Shown here: piece after piece, positions 18,560-27,015 of the stretch
How positions within the stretch are numbered: the first letter of the stretch is position 1
Layout: the number at the start of each line of letters is the position of its first letter
Source of the DNA: Mesorhizobium sp. PAMC28654
GTDB lineage: Bacteria; Pseudomonadota; Alphaproteobacteria; Rhizobiales; Rhizobiaceae
DNA: 64,000 nucleotides
Reading direction: 5' to 3'
Assembly: GCF_020616515.1 (NCBI RefSeq)
Contig: NZ_CP085135.1
Coordinates: 5,131,001-5,195,000, forward strand
Translations under genes and position numbers: made by a program
Notes under the pieces: model-generated
Database searches by the model: none
What the model saw: the letters and a program-made list of their open reading frames with translations, nothing else
Told to the model about the DNA's origin: nothing

Positions 18560-19594
18560 TCACGTGTGCTTGTCGATCAGTTTTACGGCAAGATGCGAAA
18601 GCAGCTTTACCGCCTCGCCATAGGTCCTGGCCTTTTCCGGATTGGAGGCGTTGCCGTCCAGCGCGCGTTTGTAGACACCCTGGCAGATCGCGGCCAGCCG
18701 GAAGAAGGAAAAGGCCAGGAAGAACGTCCAGTTGCCGATGCCATCCAGCCCGCGCCGCCGGCAATAGGCGGCGACATAGTCCTCCTCCGAGGGCAGGCCG
18801 AGCGCGGCGCGATCGATGCCGCCCAGGCCGCGAAAGCCCGAGGCGTGCGGCAAACGCCATTGCATGCATTGATAGGCGATGTCGGCGAAGGGGTGGCCGA
18901 GCGTGGACAGTTCCCAGTCGAGCACCGCCACCACCTTTGGCCGATCGGGCGCGAAGATCAGATTGTCCAGCCGGTAGTCGCCGTGCACCAGCGAGACGCG
19001 GCCATCGTCGGCAGGCATATGTGTTTCCAGCCAGGCAATCAGCCGGTCCATGTCGGCGATGGCGCCGGTCTCCGAGGCGCGGTACTGGCTGGTCCAGCGC
19101 GCCAGCTGCCGCTCGAAATAATTGCCCGGCCGGCCGAAATCGCCGAGCCCCACCGCCTCGACATCGACATCGTGCAGGGCGGCGAGGGTTGCGTTCATGG
19201 CGTCATGGATTGCCGCGCGGTCCTCATTGCCCGACGCTTCCGGCAGCGCCGGATCCCAGAAGATGCGGCCGTCGATGAAGCCCATGACGTAGAACATTCG
19301 GCCGATCGGCGAATCCTCGGCCGAGAGGTGCAGCATGTCGGGCACTGGCACGGCGGTGCCGGCAAGCGCCTTCATCACGGTGAATTCACGATCGACCTGG
19401 TGCGCCGATTTCAGCAACGGTCCCGGCGGCTTGGCGCGCAGCACATAGCGGCCGCTTCGCGCGGTCAGGAGATAGGTTGGGTTCGATTGCCCGGATTTGA
19501 ATTTTTCGATCGCGGCAAGTCCGGAAAAACCGGGGATTTCCGCCTCGAGGTAGGGGGCGAGCGCTTTCTGGTCGAGAGCGTTCGGATCGCTCAT
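18560..19594 (-). CDS. APH-like phosphotransferase, ACAD10/LvaA type
   Basis: A 344-residue kinase-fold protein of the aminoglycoside phosphotransferase superfamily, in the branch represented by the N-terminal domain of ACAD10/ACAD11 and by Pseudomonas LvaA. LVHGDYRLDNLIF is the catalytic HGDxxxxN motif, and VVAVLDWELSTLGHPFADIAY holds the metal-binding Asp. The N-terminal FKSGQSNPTYLL is the nucleotide loop region. LvaA phosphorylates the 4-hydroxyl of 4-hydroxyacyl-CoA so that an acyl-CoA-dehydrogenase-like partner can eliminate phosphate. A matching dehydrogenase gene lies 1.5 kb away. Its start overlaps the MaoC stop by four bases. The family call is firm; the reaction is inferred from family and context. 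Confidence 0.9.
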   Translation of the reverse strand: MSDPNALDQKALAPYLEAEIPGFSGLAAIEKFKSGQSNPTYLLTARSGRYVLRAKPPGPLLKSAHQVDREFTVMKALAGTAVPVPDMLHLSAEDSPIGRMFYVMGFIDGRIFWDPALPEASGNEDRAAIHDAMNATLAALHDVDVEAVGLGDFGRPGNYFERQLARWTSQYRASETGAIADMDRLIAWLETHMPADDGRVSLVHGDYRLDNLIFAPDRPKVVAVLDWELSTLGHPFADIAYQCMQWRLPHASGFRGLGGIDRAALGLPSEEDYVAAYCRRRGLDGIGNWTFFLAFSFFRLAAICQGVYKRALDGNASNPEKARTYGEAVKLLSHLAVKLIDKHT

Positions 19595-20070
19595 GCCGTC
19601 TCAGGCTGACGCTCGAGCAGGGTCAGCGTCAGCCAGCGCGCGGTCAGCGCCGGCTTCTTCGAGCCCTCGATCTCGATCGTCACGTCATGCGCCGTCTGCA
19701 CCCAGCCCGACGGCCTGACCTTGACGTCGGCCAGCACGAAATGGGTGCGGATGCGCGCGCCGGTCTTCACCGGCGCCAGGAAGCGCAGCGTGTCAAAACC
19801 ATGATTGACCCCCATCTTGCCGTTTTCGAGCGGCGGCATGGTCTCGAAGGTCATCGCCGACAAAAGCGACAGCGACAGGAAGCCGTGCGCGATGGTGCCG
19901 CCGAACGGCGTCTCGCGCTTGGCGCGCTCCGGGTCGCAGTGGATGAACTGGTGATCGTCGGTGGCGTCGGCGAACTGGTCGATCATGCGCTGCGTGACCA
20001 CGCGCCACGGCGAGATGCCGACTTCCTTGCCCACACTGGCCAGAAGCACATCGATACTGATCGGTTCCAC
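19591..20070 (-). CDS. MaoC-type R-specific enoyl-CoA hydratase
   Basis: A 159-residue hot-dog-fold hydratase. The hydratase motif is present in FADATDDHQFIHCDPERAKRE, with the catalytic Asp and His, followed by PFGGTIAHGFLSLSLL, the substrate loop. Such proteins add water to trans-2-enoyl-CoA to give (R)-3-hydroxyacyl-CoA. It overlaps the kinase gene by four bases and lies 43 bp after the next SDR gene, so it belongs to the same transcript. In a 4-hydroxyacyl-CoA route it would act after phosphate elimination. The length is typical of the family. Confidence 0.9.
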   Translation of the reverse strand: MEPISIDVLLASVGKEVGISPWRVVTQRMIDQFADATDDHQFIHCDPERAKRETPFGGTIAHGFLSLSLLSAMTFETMPPLENGKMGVNHGFDTLRFLAPVKTGARIRTHFVLADVKVRPSGWVQTAHDVTIEIEGSKKPALTARWLTLTLLERQPETA

Positions 20071-20113
20071 GGCGAGCCCTCCACTTCACACACCGGCTCT
20101 GCGGCCGGTCATG

Positions 20114-20929
20114 TCATTCCTTGAACAGCGTCAGCCCATGCTGCACCGACTGTCCGCCGTCGATCGGCAGTATGGCGCCGGTAACATAGCTGCCGGCACG
20201 GCTGCACAAATAGAGGGTTGCGCCGGCAATGTCATCCGCTACGCCGATGCGGCCGATCGGAACATGGCTCCCGACATGTCTGGCCTGTTCTTCCGTGCCG
20301 GTGGCAAACGCCGTCATGCGGCTCTGGAAGGGGCCGGGAGCGAAGGCGTTGACCGTGATGCGGCGGGCGGCGAACTCGAGCGCCAGCGTGCGCGTCAGAT
20401 GATGAACCGCCGCTTTCGAGGCGGTATAGGAATAGGCGTCGTCGGCCAGCGGCTGCGTGCCCATCACCGAACCAAGATTGATCACCCGCGCCGGATCGGC
20501 GTCGCTGGCGGCGGCATCGAGCAGCGGCAGCAATTCACGGGTCAGATGGAAGATTGCGGTGACATTGACGCCGAACACCTTGGCCCAGGCCGAATAGGGA
20601 AAGCTCTCCAGCGGCGCGCCCCATGAAACGCCGGCATTGTTGACCAAGATGTTTAGCCTGTCGGTCCTCGCCTTGACCTCGGCGACGAGTGCGGCGATGC
20701 CACCCTCGCTGGAAACGTCGCCGGCGAAGCCTTCGGCCCGGCCGGAGGCGCCAAGATCGTTCAACTCGCCGGCGACCTTGACGCAGTCGTCGCCCTTGCG
20801 CGAGGCGATCATGACGGTGGCGCCGGCCCTGACCAGCGCGGTGGCCGCCATGCGGCCGATGCCGGTCGCTGCTCCCGTCACCAAGGCGGTCTTGCCGGTC
20901 ACGGAAAACAGCTCGTCCAGATAGCTCAT
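20114..20929 (-). CDS. SDR family oxidoreductase, first gene of acyl-CoA set
   Basis: A 271-residue classical SDR with TGAATGIG, the IASRKGDD basic region after the second strand that favours NADPH, LVNNAGVSWG, INLGSVMG and YSYTASKAAVHHL as YxxxK. It ends SYVTGAILPIDGGQSV. It reads first in the minus-strand operon and is divergent from the acyl-CoA dehydrogenase gene with 122 bp between them, the likely shared promoter region. A role reducing a 3- or 4-keto acyl group is a context guess. Confidence 0.9.
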   Translation of the reverse strand: MSYLDELFSVTGKTALVTGAATGIGRMAATALVRAGATVMIASRKGDDCVKVAGELNDLGASGRAEGFAGDVSSEGGIAALVAEVKARTDRLNILVNNAGVSWGAPLESFPYSAWAKVFGVNVTAIFHLTRELLPLLDAAASDADPARVINLGSVMGTQPLADDAYSYTASKAAVHHLTRTLALEFAARRITVNAFAPGPFQSRMTAFATGTEEQARHVGSHVPIGRIGVADDIAGATLYLCSRAGSYVTGAILPIDGGQSVQHGLTLFKE

Positions 20930-21051
20930 CGCAATTCCTCTGCGCGTTCCTTCGCTGACGGCTGAAGGGCTCGCGTTGACAAGGCTACCCGAAGTACCAT
21001 CATCCTTGCCACGGATAAAATGCCGGGCTTGCGTGAAAGGGTTAGCGACCG

Positions 21052-22293
21052 ATGACGGAGATGAATCTCGGCATGACCGAGCGGCTGAAGCCGATCCATC
21101 AACGCGTCGCGGCCATGGTGCGCGACGAGATCATGCCGCTGGACAAGGAATTCCTGGCCGAGGTCGGCAAGGGTGGCGACCGCTGGGCCTATACGGCGCG
21201 CCAGAGCGAGATTCTCGAGGGGCTCAAGCAGGCGGCCAGGGAGCGCGGCCTGTGGAATTTCTGGCTGACCGGCTCGGATCGCGGCTATGGGCTGTCCACC
21301 GTCGAGTATGCCTATCTGGCAGAGGAGATGGGCAAGGCTCATCTCGGTGCGGAGACCTTCAACTGCTCGGCTCCCGACACCGGTAACATGGAGGTGCTGG
21401 AACGCTATGGTTCGGCCGAGCACAAGAAGGCGTGGCTGGAGCCGCTGCTCGAGGGGCGGATTCGTTCGGCCTATCTGATGACCGAGCCGGACGTCGCTTC
21501 GTCCGACGCCACCAACATTTCGATGCGTTGCGAGCGGCAGGGCGACGACTATGTGCTCAATGGCGAGAAATGGTGGGCGTCCGGCGCCGGCGACCCACGC
21601 TGCGCCATCTATATCGTCATGGTCCGTACCGGTGGCGATGAGGAGCCGCTGCACCGCCGCCATTCGATGATCCTGGTGCCATCAGATACAAAAGGCGTGA
21701 CCAAGCTCCGGGCGATGCAGGTCTATGGCGACGATGACGCGCCGCATGGCCACATGCATCTTCGCTTCGACAATGTTGTCGTGCCGGCATCGAACCTGAT
21801 CCTCGGCGAGGGCAGGGGTTTTGAGATCGCGCAAGGGCGGCTCGGTCCAGGCCGCATTCATCACTGCATGCGCGCGATCGGCCAGGCCGAGATGGCGCTG
21901 GAGATGCTGTGCCAACGCTCCGTGCGCCGCCAGGCCTTCGGCCAGCCCCTGGCAAAACTCGGCGCCAATTTCGACATCATCGCCGAATGCCGCATGGAGA
22001 TCGAGATGGCCCGGCTGCTCTGCCTCAAGGCGGCGTGGATGATCGACCAGGGCGATGCGCGCGCCGCCGCGCCCTGGATCAGCCAGATCAAGGTCGTCGC
22101 CCCTCGCGTCGCGCTCAAGGTCACCGACGAGGCGGTGCAGATGTTCGGCGCGCAAGGCATCAGTCAGGACACGCCGCTGGCTCGCTCATGGACGCATCTG
22201 AGGACATTGCGCCTTGCCGACGGACCGGACGCCGTACACCGTCGGCAGGTGGCGCGGACGGAGCTAAAGAAATACACGCAGGAAAAGGTCTGA
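21052..22293 (+). CDS. Acyl-CoA dehydrogenase, ACAD10/11-like
   Basis: A 413-residue acyl-CoA dehydrogenase-fold flavoprotein. It shows YLMTEPDVASSDATNI (FAD-binding loop), NGEKWWASGAGDPRCAIYI, the C-terminal helical domain with RQAFGQPLAKLGANFDIIAE and the end MFGAQGISQDTPLARSWTHLRTLRLADGPD. That C-terminal pattern is characteristic of the ACAD10/ACAD11 and LvaC branch rather than of fatty-acyl dehydrogenases such as FadE. Members of that branch eliminate phosphate from 4-phosphoacyl-CoA. The adjacent kinase supports this reading. The start has GCGACCG before it and is the only good family start. Confidence 0.92.
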   Translation: MTEMNLGMTERLKPIHQRVAAMVRDEIMPLDKEFLAEVGKGGDRWAYTARQSEILEGLKQAARERGLWNFWLTGSDRGYGLSTVEYAYLAEEMGKAHLGAETFNCSAPDTGNMEVLERYGSAEHKKAWLEPLLEGRIRSAYLMTEPDVASSDATNISMRCERQGDDYVLNGEKWWASGAGDPRCAIYIVMVRTGGDEEPLHRRHSMILVPSDTKGVTKLRAMQVYGDDDAPHGHMHLRFDNVVVPASNLILGEGRGFEIAQGRLGPGRIHHCMRAIGQAEMALEMLCQRSVRRQAFGQPLAKLGANFDIIAECRMEIEMARLLCLKAAWMIDQGDARAAAPWISQIKVVAPRVALKVTDEAVQMFGAQGISQDTPLARSWTHLRTLRLADGPDAVHRRQVARTELKKYTQEKV

Positions 22294-22351
22294 ACGCCCG
22301 GCAATCCAGGTCTGTTGCGATCTCCCCTGCCGGCAAAGAAGGAGTTCTCCG

Positions 22352-23389
22352 ATGACCATCCCCTCCGAAATGAAGGCACTGCTGCTTGTCGGCGACGGTT
22401 ACACCAAGATGCCGAGCGGCGGCGTTCTGGAGGCCATGGAGCCCTATCTCGGGCTGGGCAGCATCGCGGTGCCGACGCCCGGATCGACGCAGGTGCTGAT
22501 CAAGGTCAGCCTAGCCTCGATCAATCCGTCCGATGTCGCCTTCATCAAGGGCCAGTACGGCCAGCCGCGCGCCAAGGGCCAGCCGGCCGGCTTCGAGGGC
22601 CTAGGCACCGTTGTTGCCACCGGTGACGATCCCTACGCCAAGAGCCTCGCCGGCAAGCGCGTCGCCTTTGCCACCGGCCTCACCAATTGGGGCTCCTGGG
22701 CGGAGTACGCCGTCGCCGAGGCCGCCGCTTGCATCCCGCTCCTCGACACGGTCCGTGACGAGGACGGCGCCGCGATGATCGTCAACCCGCTCACGGCGCT
22801 CGCCATGTTCGACATCGTCAAGCAGGAGGGCGAAAAGGCTTTCGTCATGACCGCCGGTGCCAGTCAGCTCTGCAAGCTGATCATCGGCCTGGCCAAGGAA
22901 GCGGGGCTCCGACCGATCGTCACCGTGCGCCGTGACGACCAGATCGGATTGCTGAAAGAGCTTGGCGCCGCGCATGTCCTCAACGAGAAAGCTGATGACT
23001 TCAAGGCGGCTCTGCGCGAAGTGATGAAGGCCGAGCAGCCGCGCATCTTCCTCGATGCGGTCACCGGGCCGCTGGCCTCGGCCATCTTCGATGCCATGCC
23101 GAAGCGTTCGCGCTGGATCATCTACGGCCGGCTCGACACCGACGCCACGATCATCCGCGAGCCCGGCCAGCTGATCTTCCAGCACAAGCACATCGAGGGT
23201 TTCTGGCTGAGCGAATGGATGCGGCAATCCGGGGATCGGCGTGGTCTGGCGATCCTGGAGGCGCAGAAGCGCTTTTCCGACGGGCGCTGGGCGACCGATG
23301 TGACGGCCGTCTTACCGCTCGCCGAGTCGATGGCGCGGGTACCGGCGGAACTGGCCAAGCCCAACGGCAAGGTGTTCATTCGACCTTAG
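22352..23389 (+). CDS. MDR family zinc-binding-type oxidoreductase
   Basis: A 345-residue medium-chain dehydrogenase/reductase of the quinone-oxidoreductase or enoyl-reductase kind. It has ASINPSDVAFIKGQYG near the N-terminus, GFEGLGTVVATGDD, a GSWAEYAVAEAAAC segment and a nucleotide-binding region starting FVMTAGASQLCKLIIGLAKEAG. Structural zinc-binding cysteines are absent, favouring a zinc-free reductase. It is 58 bp after the acyl-CoA dehydrogenase on the same strand, so the two are probably co-transcribed. NADPH-dependent reduction of an enone or enoyl thioester is likely, but the substrate is unknown. AAGAAGGAG gives a strong ribosome-binding site. Confidence 0.87.
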   Translation: MTIPSEMKALLLVGDGYTKMPSGGVLEAMEPYLGLGSIAVPTPGSTQVLIKVSLASINPSDVAFIKGQYGQPRAKGQPAGFEGLGTVVATGDDPYAKSLAGKRVAFATGLTNWGSWAEYAVAEAAACIPLLDTVRDEDGAAMIVNPLTALAMFDIVKQEGEKAFVMTAGASQLCKLIIGLAKEAGLRPIVTVRRDDQIGLLKELGAAHVLNEKADDFKAALREVMKAEQPRIFLDAVTGPLASAIFDAMPKRSRWIIYGRLDTDATIIREPGQLIFQHKHIEGFWLSEWMRQSGDRRGLAILEAQKRFSDGRWATDVTAVLPLAESMARVPAELAKPNGKVFIRP

Positions 23390-23618
23390 GAATGGATCGG
23401 CGCGAGCGATCGATCAGCCGGAAATGATCGAACACAAAGGTGTGATCCGACGCGCAAAATGGATAAAATGCCCGTATTCGTGCGTCGCGGCGCCTTGAAA
23501 TGGACGTTCTGCGCCGATCATAGCCCCTATGCCGCGCTGCTTTGTCCATGATATGCCGCCGGCACTGAATGCCTGGGCTGTTGTTGGGACGGCCTTGAGC
23601 AGGATCTGGGGTGTTGTC

Positions 23619-24785
23619 ATGACGATTTCCAAGCCGGTCTTCGACCGTTTGGGACTATTGCTATGGATCGTGGCGTTTCTCGTCACGGTCACGCTGGCGC
23701 AAATGTCGCTCGATCATCGTTCGGTGGTGTTCGTCTACAGGAATGGCTCCGAAGCCTTTGTGGCCCAGCAGCCGCTCTATCATGTCCATCTCGCGATGGG
23801 CTACCTTTACGCGCCTGCCTTCGCCGCGCTCTATTCGCCGCTTCTGATGCTTGGGCACCATTTCGGCGACCTGGTTTGGCGCACGATCTGCTTTGGCGTG
23901 ATAACCCTTGCCGTCGTTCGGCAGGTCCGAAAGCTGGGCGGCCATGACCTGACCTGGCTGCTTTCCTTCGGCCTTGTCATGTCACTGCCCATGGCGCTCG
24001 GCGCGATCCGCAATGGCCAGGCCACGATACTGCTGACTGGCGCCTGCTGGCTTCTCACCTTGTCGGCGCTCGAGGGCCGTCGCGCGGAGACTTTTCTGTG
24101 GACGTCGGTTGCAATCATTGCCAAGCCGACGGCTATCGTCATGGTGCTGCTGGTGGCGGCACTGCGCCCCCGGCTGATACCGGTGATCGTGCTGGCGCTG
24201 CTGGTGGTGCTCATCATACCCTATGCCTTTGCGCCCGTTGGCTATGTCAACGACCAGTATCACGACTTCTTCCAGATGCTGACGGCGATGGCTGTCGACA
24301 GGACCGGCCCGTTTGAACCCGCCGACTTCACGTCTGTCTTCGCGTCGTTCGGGTATCCCCTCCCTGAACGTGAGGCCACGATCGTGCGCGTCATCGCCGC
24401 GCTGATGGCCCTCTCGGCCGTTCTCTGGTACGACCGAAGGATGGAGCGAGGAACGGCCGTGCTCGCCATATTCGTTGTGGGCGCATTTTACATGTGTGTG
24501 TTCAATCCCCGCGTCGAGCCCAATACCTACGCCATGATCGCGATTCCCAGTGGCGTCGCCATTGCCTTGCTATGGCGCCAGGAGCAGGGCGGCGCCCTGC
24601 GCCTGGTGCTGATGGCATTGCTCGTCCTGAGCGGGATGACCGGCATATTCCGTCCCATTCATGAGTTCCTCAGTCCGTGGCTCAGGCCGATCGTCGTGTC
24701 GTTCATATCTTGCACTTTGATCTGGTGGTTCTGGGCCAGGGCGCGGGTGAAGGTCCACGATGCCGGATCCGTGGCACATGGCTGA
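23619..24785 (+). CDS. GT87-type (DUF2029) membrane glycosyltransferase
   Basis: A 388-residue polytopic membrane protein with about ten hydrophobic segments, of the GT87/DUF2029 family. Members transfer sugars from polyprenyl-phosphate-sugar donors outside the cytoplasmic membrane. After the first helix, an extracytoplasmic loop holds the acidic and aromatic residues YRNGSEAFVAQQPLYH. MALGAIRNGQATILL is the family's conserved region. The chosen ATG follows a GGATCTGGGG stretch; an in-frame ATG at 23529 would add 30 non-membrane residues. It overlaps the next gene by 26 bp. In this context it probably delivers the sugar made by the GT2 and modified by the deacetylase. Confidence 0.8.
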   Translation: MTISKPVFDRLGLLLWIVAFLVTVTLAQMSLDHRSVVFVYRNGSEAFVAQQPLYHVHLAMGYLYAPAFAALYSPLLMLGHHFGDLVWRTICFGVITLAVVRQVRKLGGHDLTWLLSFGLVMSLPMALGAIRNGQATILLTGACWLLTLSALEGRRAETFLWTSVAIIAKPTAIVMVLLVAALRPRLIPVIVLALLVVLIIPYAFAPVGYVNDQYHDFFQMLTAMAVDRTGPFEPADFTSVFASFGYPLPEREATIVRVIAALMALSAVLWYDRRMERGTAVLAIFVVGAFYMCVFNPRVEPNTYAMIAIPSGVAIALLWRQEQGGALRLVLMALLVLSGMTGIFRPIHEFLSPWLRPIVVSFISCTLIWWFWARARVKVHDAGSVAHG

Positions 24786-25761
24786 ACTGAGGCCTACTCT
24801 CGATATCATCGCGCCGTTTCTCAACGAGGCTCAGTCGGCTGCGGCCTTTGTAGCCCTGCTCGATCAGCTGGAGGCCGTGGTGTCGCAGCGGTTCGGCATG
24901 GCCATGCACAAGATCCTGGTCGACGACGGCAGCCAGGATGATGGTGTCGAGCGATTTTCGCGGACGCTTTCCGGATCCTGGGAGATCGTGCGTCTCAGCC
25001 GCAATTTCGGCAAGGAGGTCGCCGTTCTTGCCGGTCTCGACCGTTCGCGCGGCGACATGGTGCTGATCATGGATGCTGATCTCCAGCATTCGATGGAGAT
25101 CAGCCTCACGATGATTTCGGAACTGGTCGAGGATCCGGAACTCGACGTGGTCTATGCGCAGAACGACAGGCGCGAGGCCAGCTGGCGGCGCAGCCAGTTG
25201 GCACGGCTCTTCTACAGCCTGATCAACAGCAGCCAACGCTTCGACATTCCTGAGAACGCCGGCGACTTTCGCGTCATGCGTGGCGCCGTCGCGCGCGCGG
25301 TCGCCAGCCTGCGCGACAAGAGGCGCTTCAACAAGGGCCTCTTTGCCTGGGCCGGCTTCCGCCAGAAAGCGGTGCCCTATTCACCGGAGGATCGTGCCAG
25401 CGGTACGTCGAAATGGAGCCGGCTCAACCTGCTCGCTTTTTCATTGGAAGGCTTCACTTCCTTTTCCGTCATTCCGCTGCGCCTCATCAGCCTCTGCGGG
25501 CTCATCGCCGCGTTGGCCGGCGCGCTGTATGGCGCCAAGGTATTCTTCGAGGTCGTGTTCTACGGCATCGCCGTGCCCGGCTATCCCAGCCTTCTGGTGG
25601 CGGTGGTGTTTCTCGGCGGCTTCAACCTCGCCCTTCTTGGTCTGATCGGCGAATATGTCTGGGTGACGCTGAGCGAAAGCAAGGATCGGCCCATCTACAT
25701 CGTGCGCGACGTCGTCAGTGGCGAGTTCGGTAGAGGGAAGCCGGGCACCGCCGACAGATGA
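24760..25761 (+). CDS. GT2 polyprenyl-phosphate sugar transferase, GtrB/ArnC-like
   Basis: A 333-residue family 2 glycosyltransferase with two C-terminal membrane helices, the layout of enzymes that put a sugar from a nucleotide donor onto undecaprenyl phosphate. LDIIAPFLNEAQSAAAFVALL starts the GT-A fold, VDDGSQDDG and LIMDADLQHSMEI carry the donor-metal acidic residues, and GDFRVMRGAVARA the following core. Two helices occur at about 230-260 and 270-300. The ATG at 24760 has AAGG seven bases upstream; an alternative ATG is at 24778. It is overlapped by the preceding GT87 and shares ATGA with the deacetylase gene. The sugar is not readable; an N-acetylhexosamine would fit the neighbours. Confidence 0.88.
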   Translation: MPDPWHMAELRPTLDIIAPFLNEAQSAAAFVALLDQLEAVVSQRFGMAMHKILVDDGSQDDGVERFSRTLSGSWEIVRLSRNFGKEVAVLAGLDRSRGDMVLIMDADLQHSMEISLTMISELVEDPELDVVYAQNDRREASWRRSQLARLFYSLINSSQRFDIPENAGDFRVMRGAVARAVASLRDKRRFNKGLFAWAGFRQKAVPYSPEDRASGTSKWSRLNLLAFSLEGFTSFSVIPLRLISLCGLIAALAGALYGAKVFFEVVFYGIAVPGYPSLLVAVVFLGGFNLALLGLIGEYVWVTLSESKDRPIYIVRDVVSGEFGRGKPGTADR

Positions 25762-26579
25762 CGCGACGCCTTCGCCTGATCGCCGACGATTACGGCCTGG
25801 CGTCCGGTGTCTCCGCCGCGATCCTCGAACTGCTCGAGCTCGGGCGCCTGACCGGCACCAGCTGCATGACTGGCTTTCCTGAATGGCATGACGAGGCGGT
25901 GCGCATAAAGCCTCTTGCCGGGCGTGCCGCCATCGGGTTGCATCTGACCTTGACCGATCAGGCCGCCGTCACCGGACTATCGAGCCTGGCGCCGGAAGGC
26001 CGGCTTCCACCGCTCGTTTCGCTGGCCCTGCCGGTTCGCCGCGGCCGTATCGACGATGGTGATGTGCATGCCGAACTCGATGCCCAGCGAGGCCGCTTCG
26101 TCGAGGCGCTGGGACGCGAGCCCGATTTCATCGACGGCCACCAGCATGTGCATTTCCTGCCCGTCGTCAGGCGATGGCTGCGCAAGCGTTTCGCCAAGGA
26201 AGCAGGCATGCCGGCGCTGCGCGGGTCGCCGTCATGGCCCGGCTCTATCGCTACCGCGTTGAAAATCACCGCTGTCGGAGCTCTCGCCGCCGGCTTCGAC
26301 CGGTCGATGGAGCGCGCGGGCTTCACTGTCATGCGGCCGTTGACCGGGCTCTATGACTGGCGGCAGCCCGACGGCTTCGCTTCCGTGCTCCGGTCAGCCA
26401 TCGAGACGTTGCCGGAGAACGGGCTGTTCATGTGTCATCCCGGCCATGTCGACGAAACGCTGCGCGGGCGCGATCCGATGCAGAGCGCGCGCGAGGTCGA
26501 GTTCGCCTATCTTGCCTCCGACGATTTCGGCGCAAGCCTGGAGCGCGCCGGCGCCGTCGTCATGGGTGGCCAGGGATGA
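25758..26579 (+). CDS. YdjC/ChbG/HpnK-type carbohydrate deacetylase
   Basis: A 273-residue YdjC-family deacetylase. IADDYGLASG has the metal-binding aspartates, IGLHLTLTD a metal histidine, IDGHQHVHFLP the second histidine pair and FMCHPGHVDE the C-terminal catalytic histidine. Family members remove N-acetyl groups from sugars: ChbG from chitobiose, HpnK from an N-acetylglucosaminyl hopanoid, and NaxD from polyprenyl-phosphate-GalNAc in Francisella. Its position between a polyprenyl GT2 and GtrA makes a NaxD-like substrate the best guess. Start and end overlap both neighbours by ATGA. Confidence 0.88.
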   Translation: MTRRLRLIADDYGLASGVSAAILELLELGRLTGTSCMTGFPEWHDEAVRIKPLAGRAAIGLHLTLTDQAAVTGLSSLAPEGRLPPLVSLALPVRRGRIDDGDVHAELDAQRGRFVEALGREPDFIDGHQHVHFLPVVRRWLRKRFAKEAGMPALRGSPSWPGSIATALKITAVGALAAGFDRSMERAGFTVMRPLTGLYDWRQPDGFASVLRSAIETLPENGLFMCHPGHVDETLRGRDPMQSAREVEFAYLASDDFGASLERAGAVVMGGQG

Positions 26580-26986
26580 GCGGCGCGGACCAGCCGGGTC
26601 GTACGACCGGCGACAAGATCATCCGCTTCGCGATGGTCGGCGTCGTCAATACGGTCATCGACCTGGCCAGCTTCTCGCTGCTGCTCTGGCTGAAGGCCCC
26701 GCCTCTCGGTGCCAATCTGGGCGCCTGGATCGTAGCCGTTGCCTTCTCCTTCGTGGCGAACGGCTTCTGGTCGTTCGAACGCGATCCCGCCATTTCCCTG
26801 CACAGCGCCTTCTTGCGCTTCGTCTCGCTGGGCGCGCTCATTTCGCTCGGCGTTTCCAGCCTGTCCATCGCGTTTCTCGCCGGCATCGTTGGCGTCTGGC
26901 CGGCCAAGATCGCCGGCGTCATCCTGGGAGCGGTGCTGAATTTCCTTGCCGCGCGCTGGTCGATCGAAGGTCGCCTGCTGAAATAG
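26576..26986 (+). CDS. GtrA family membrane protein (lipid-sugar flippase type)
   Basis: A 136-residue GtrA family protein with four predicted membrane helices. It begins with GDKIIRFAMVGVVNTVIDLASFSLLLW, typical of the family, and ends near FLAARWSIEGRLLK. GtrA proteins are thought to flip polyprenyl-phosphate sugars across the membrane. The ATG overlaps the deacetylase stop, completing a coupled four-gene set of transferase, synthase, deacetylase and flippase. The frame is open upstream inside the deacetylase gene, but the family start is at 26576. Another role, such as ion or cell-wall linked transport, is possible. Confidence 0.85.
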   Translation: MSGADQPGRTTGDKIIRFAMVGVVNTVIDLASFSLLLWLKAPPLGANLGAWIVAVAFSFVANGFWSFERDPAISLHSAFLRFVSLGALISLGVSSLSIAFLAGIVGVWPAKIAGVILGAVLNFLAARWSIEGRLLK

Positions 26987-27015
26987 GATTCCGGACGGAC
27001 ACGCTTTCCTGGGCC

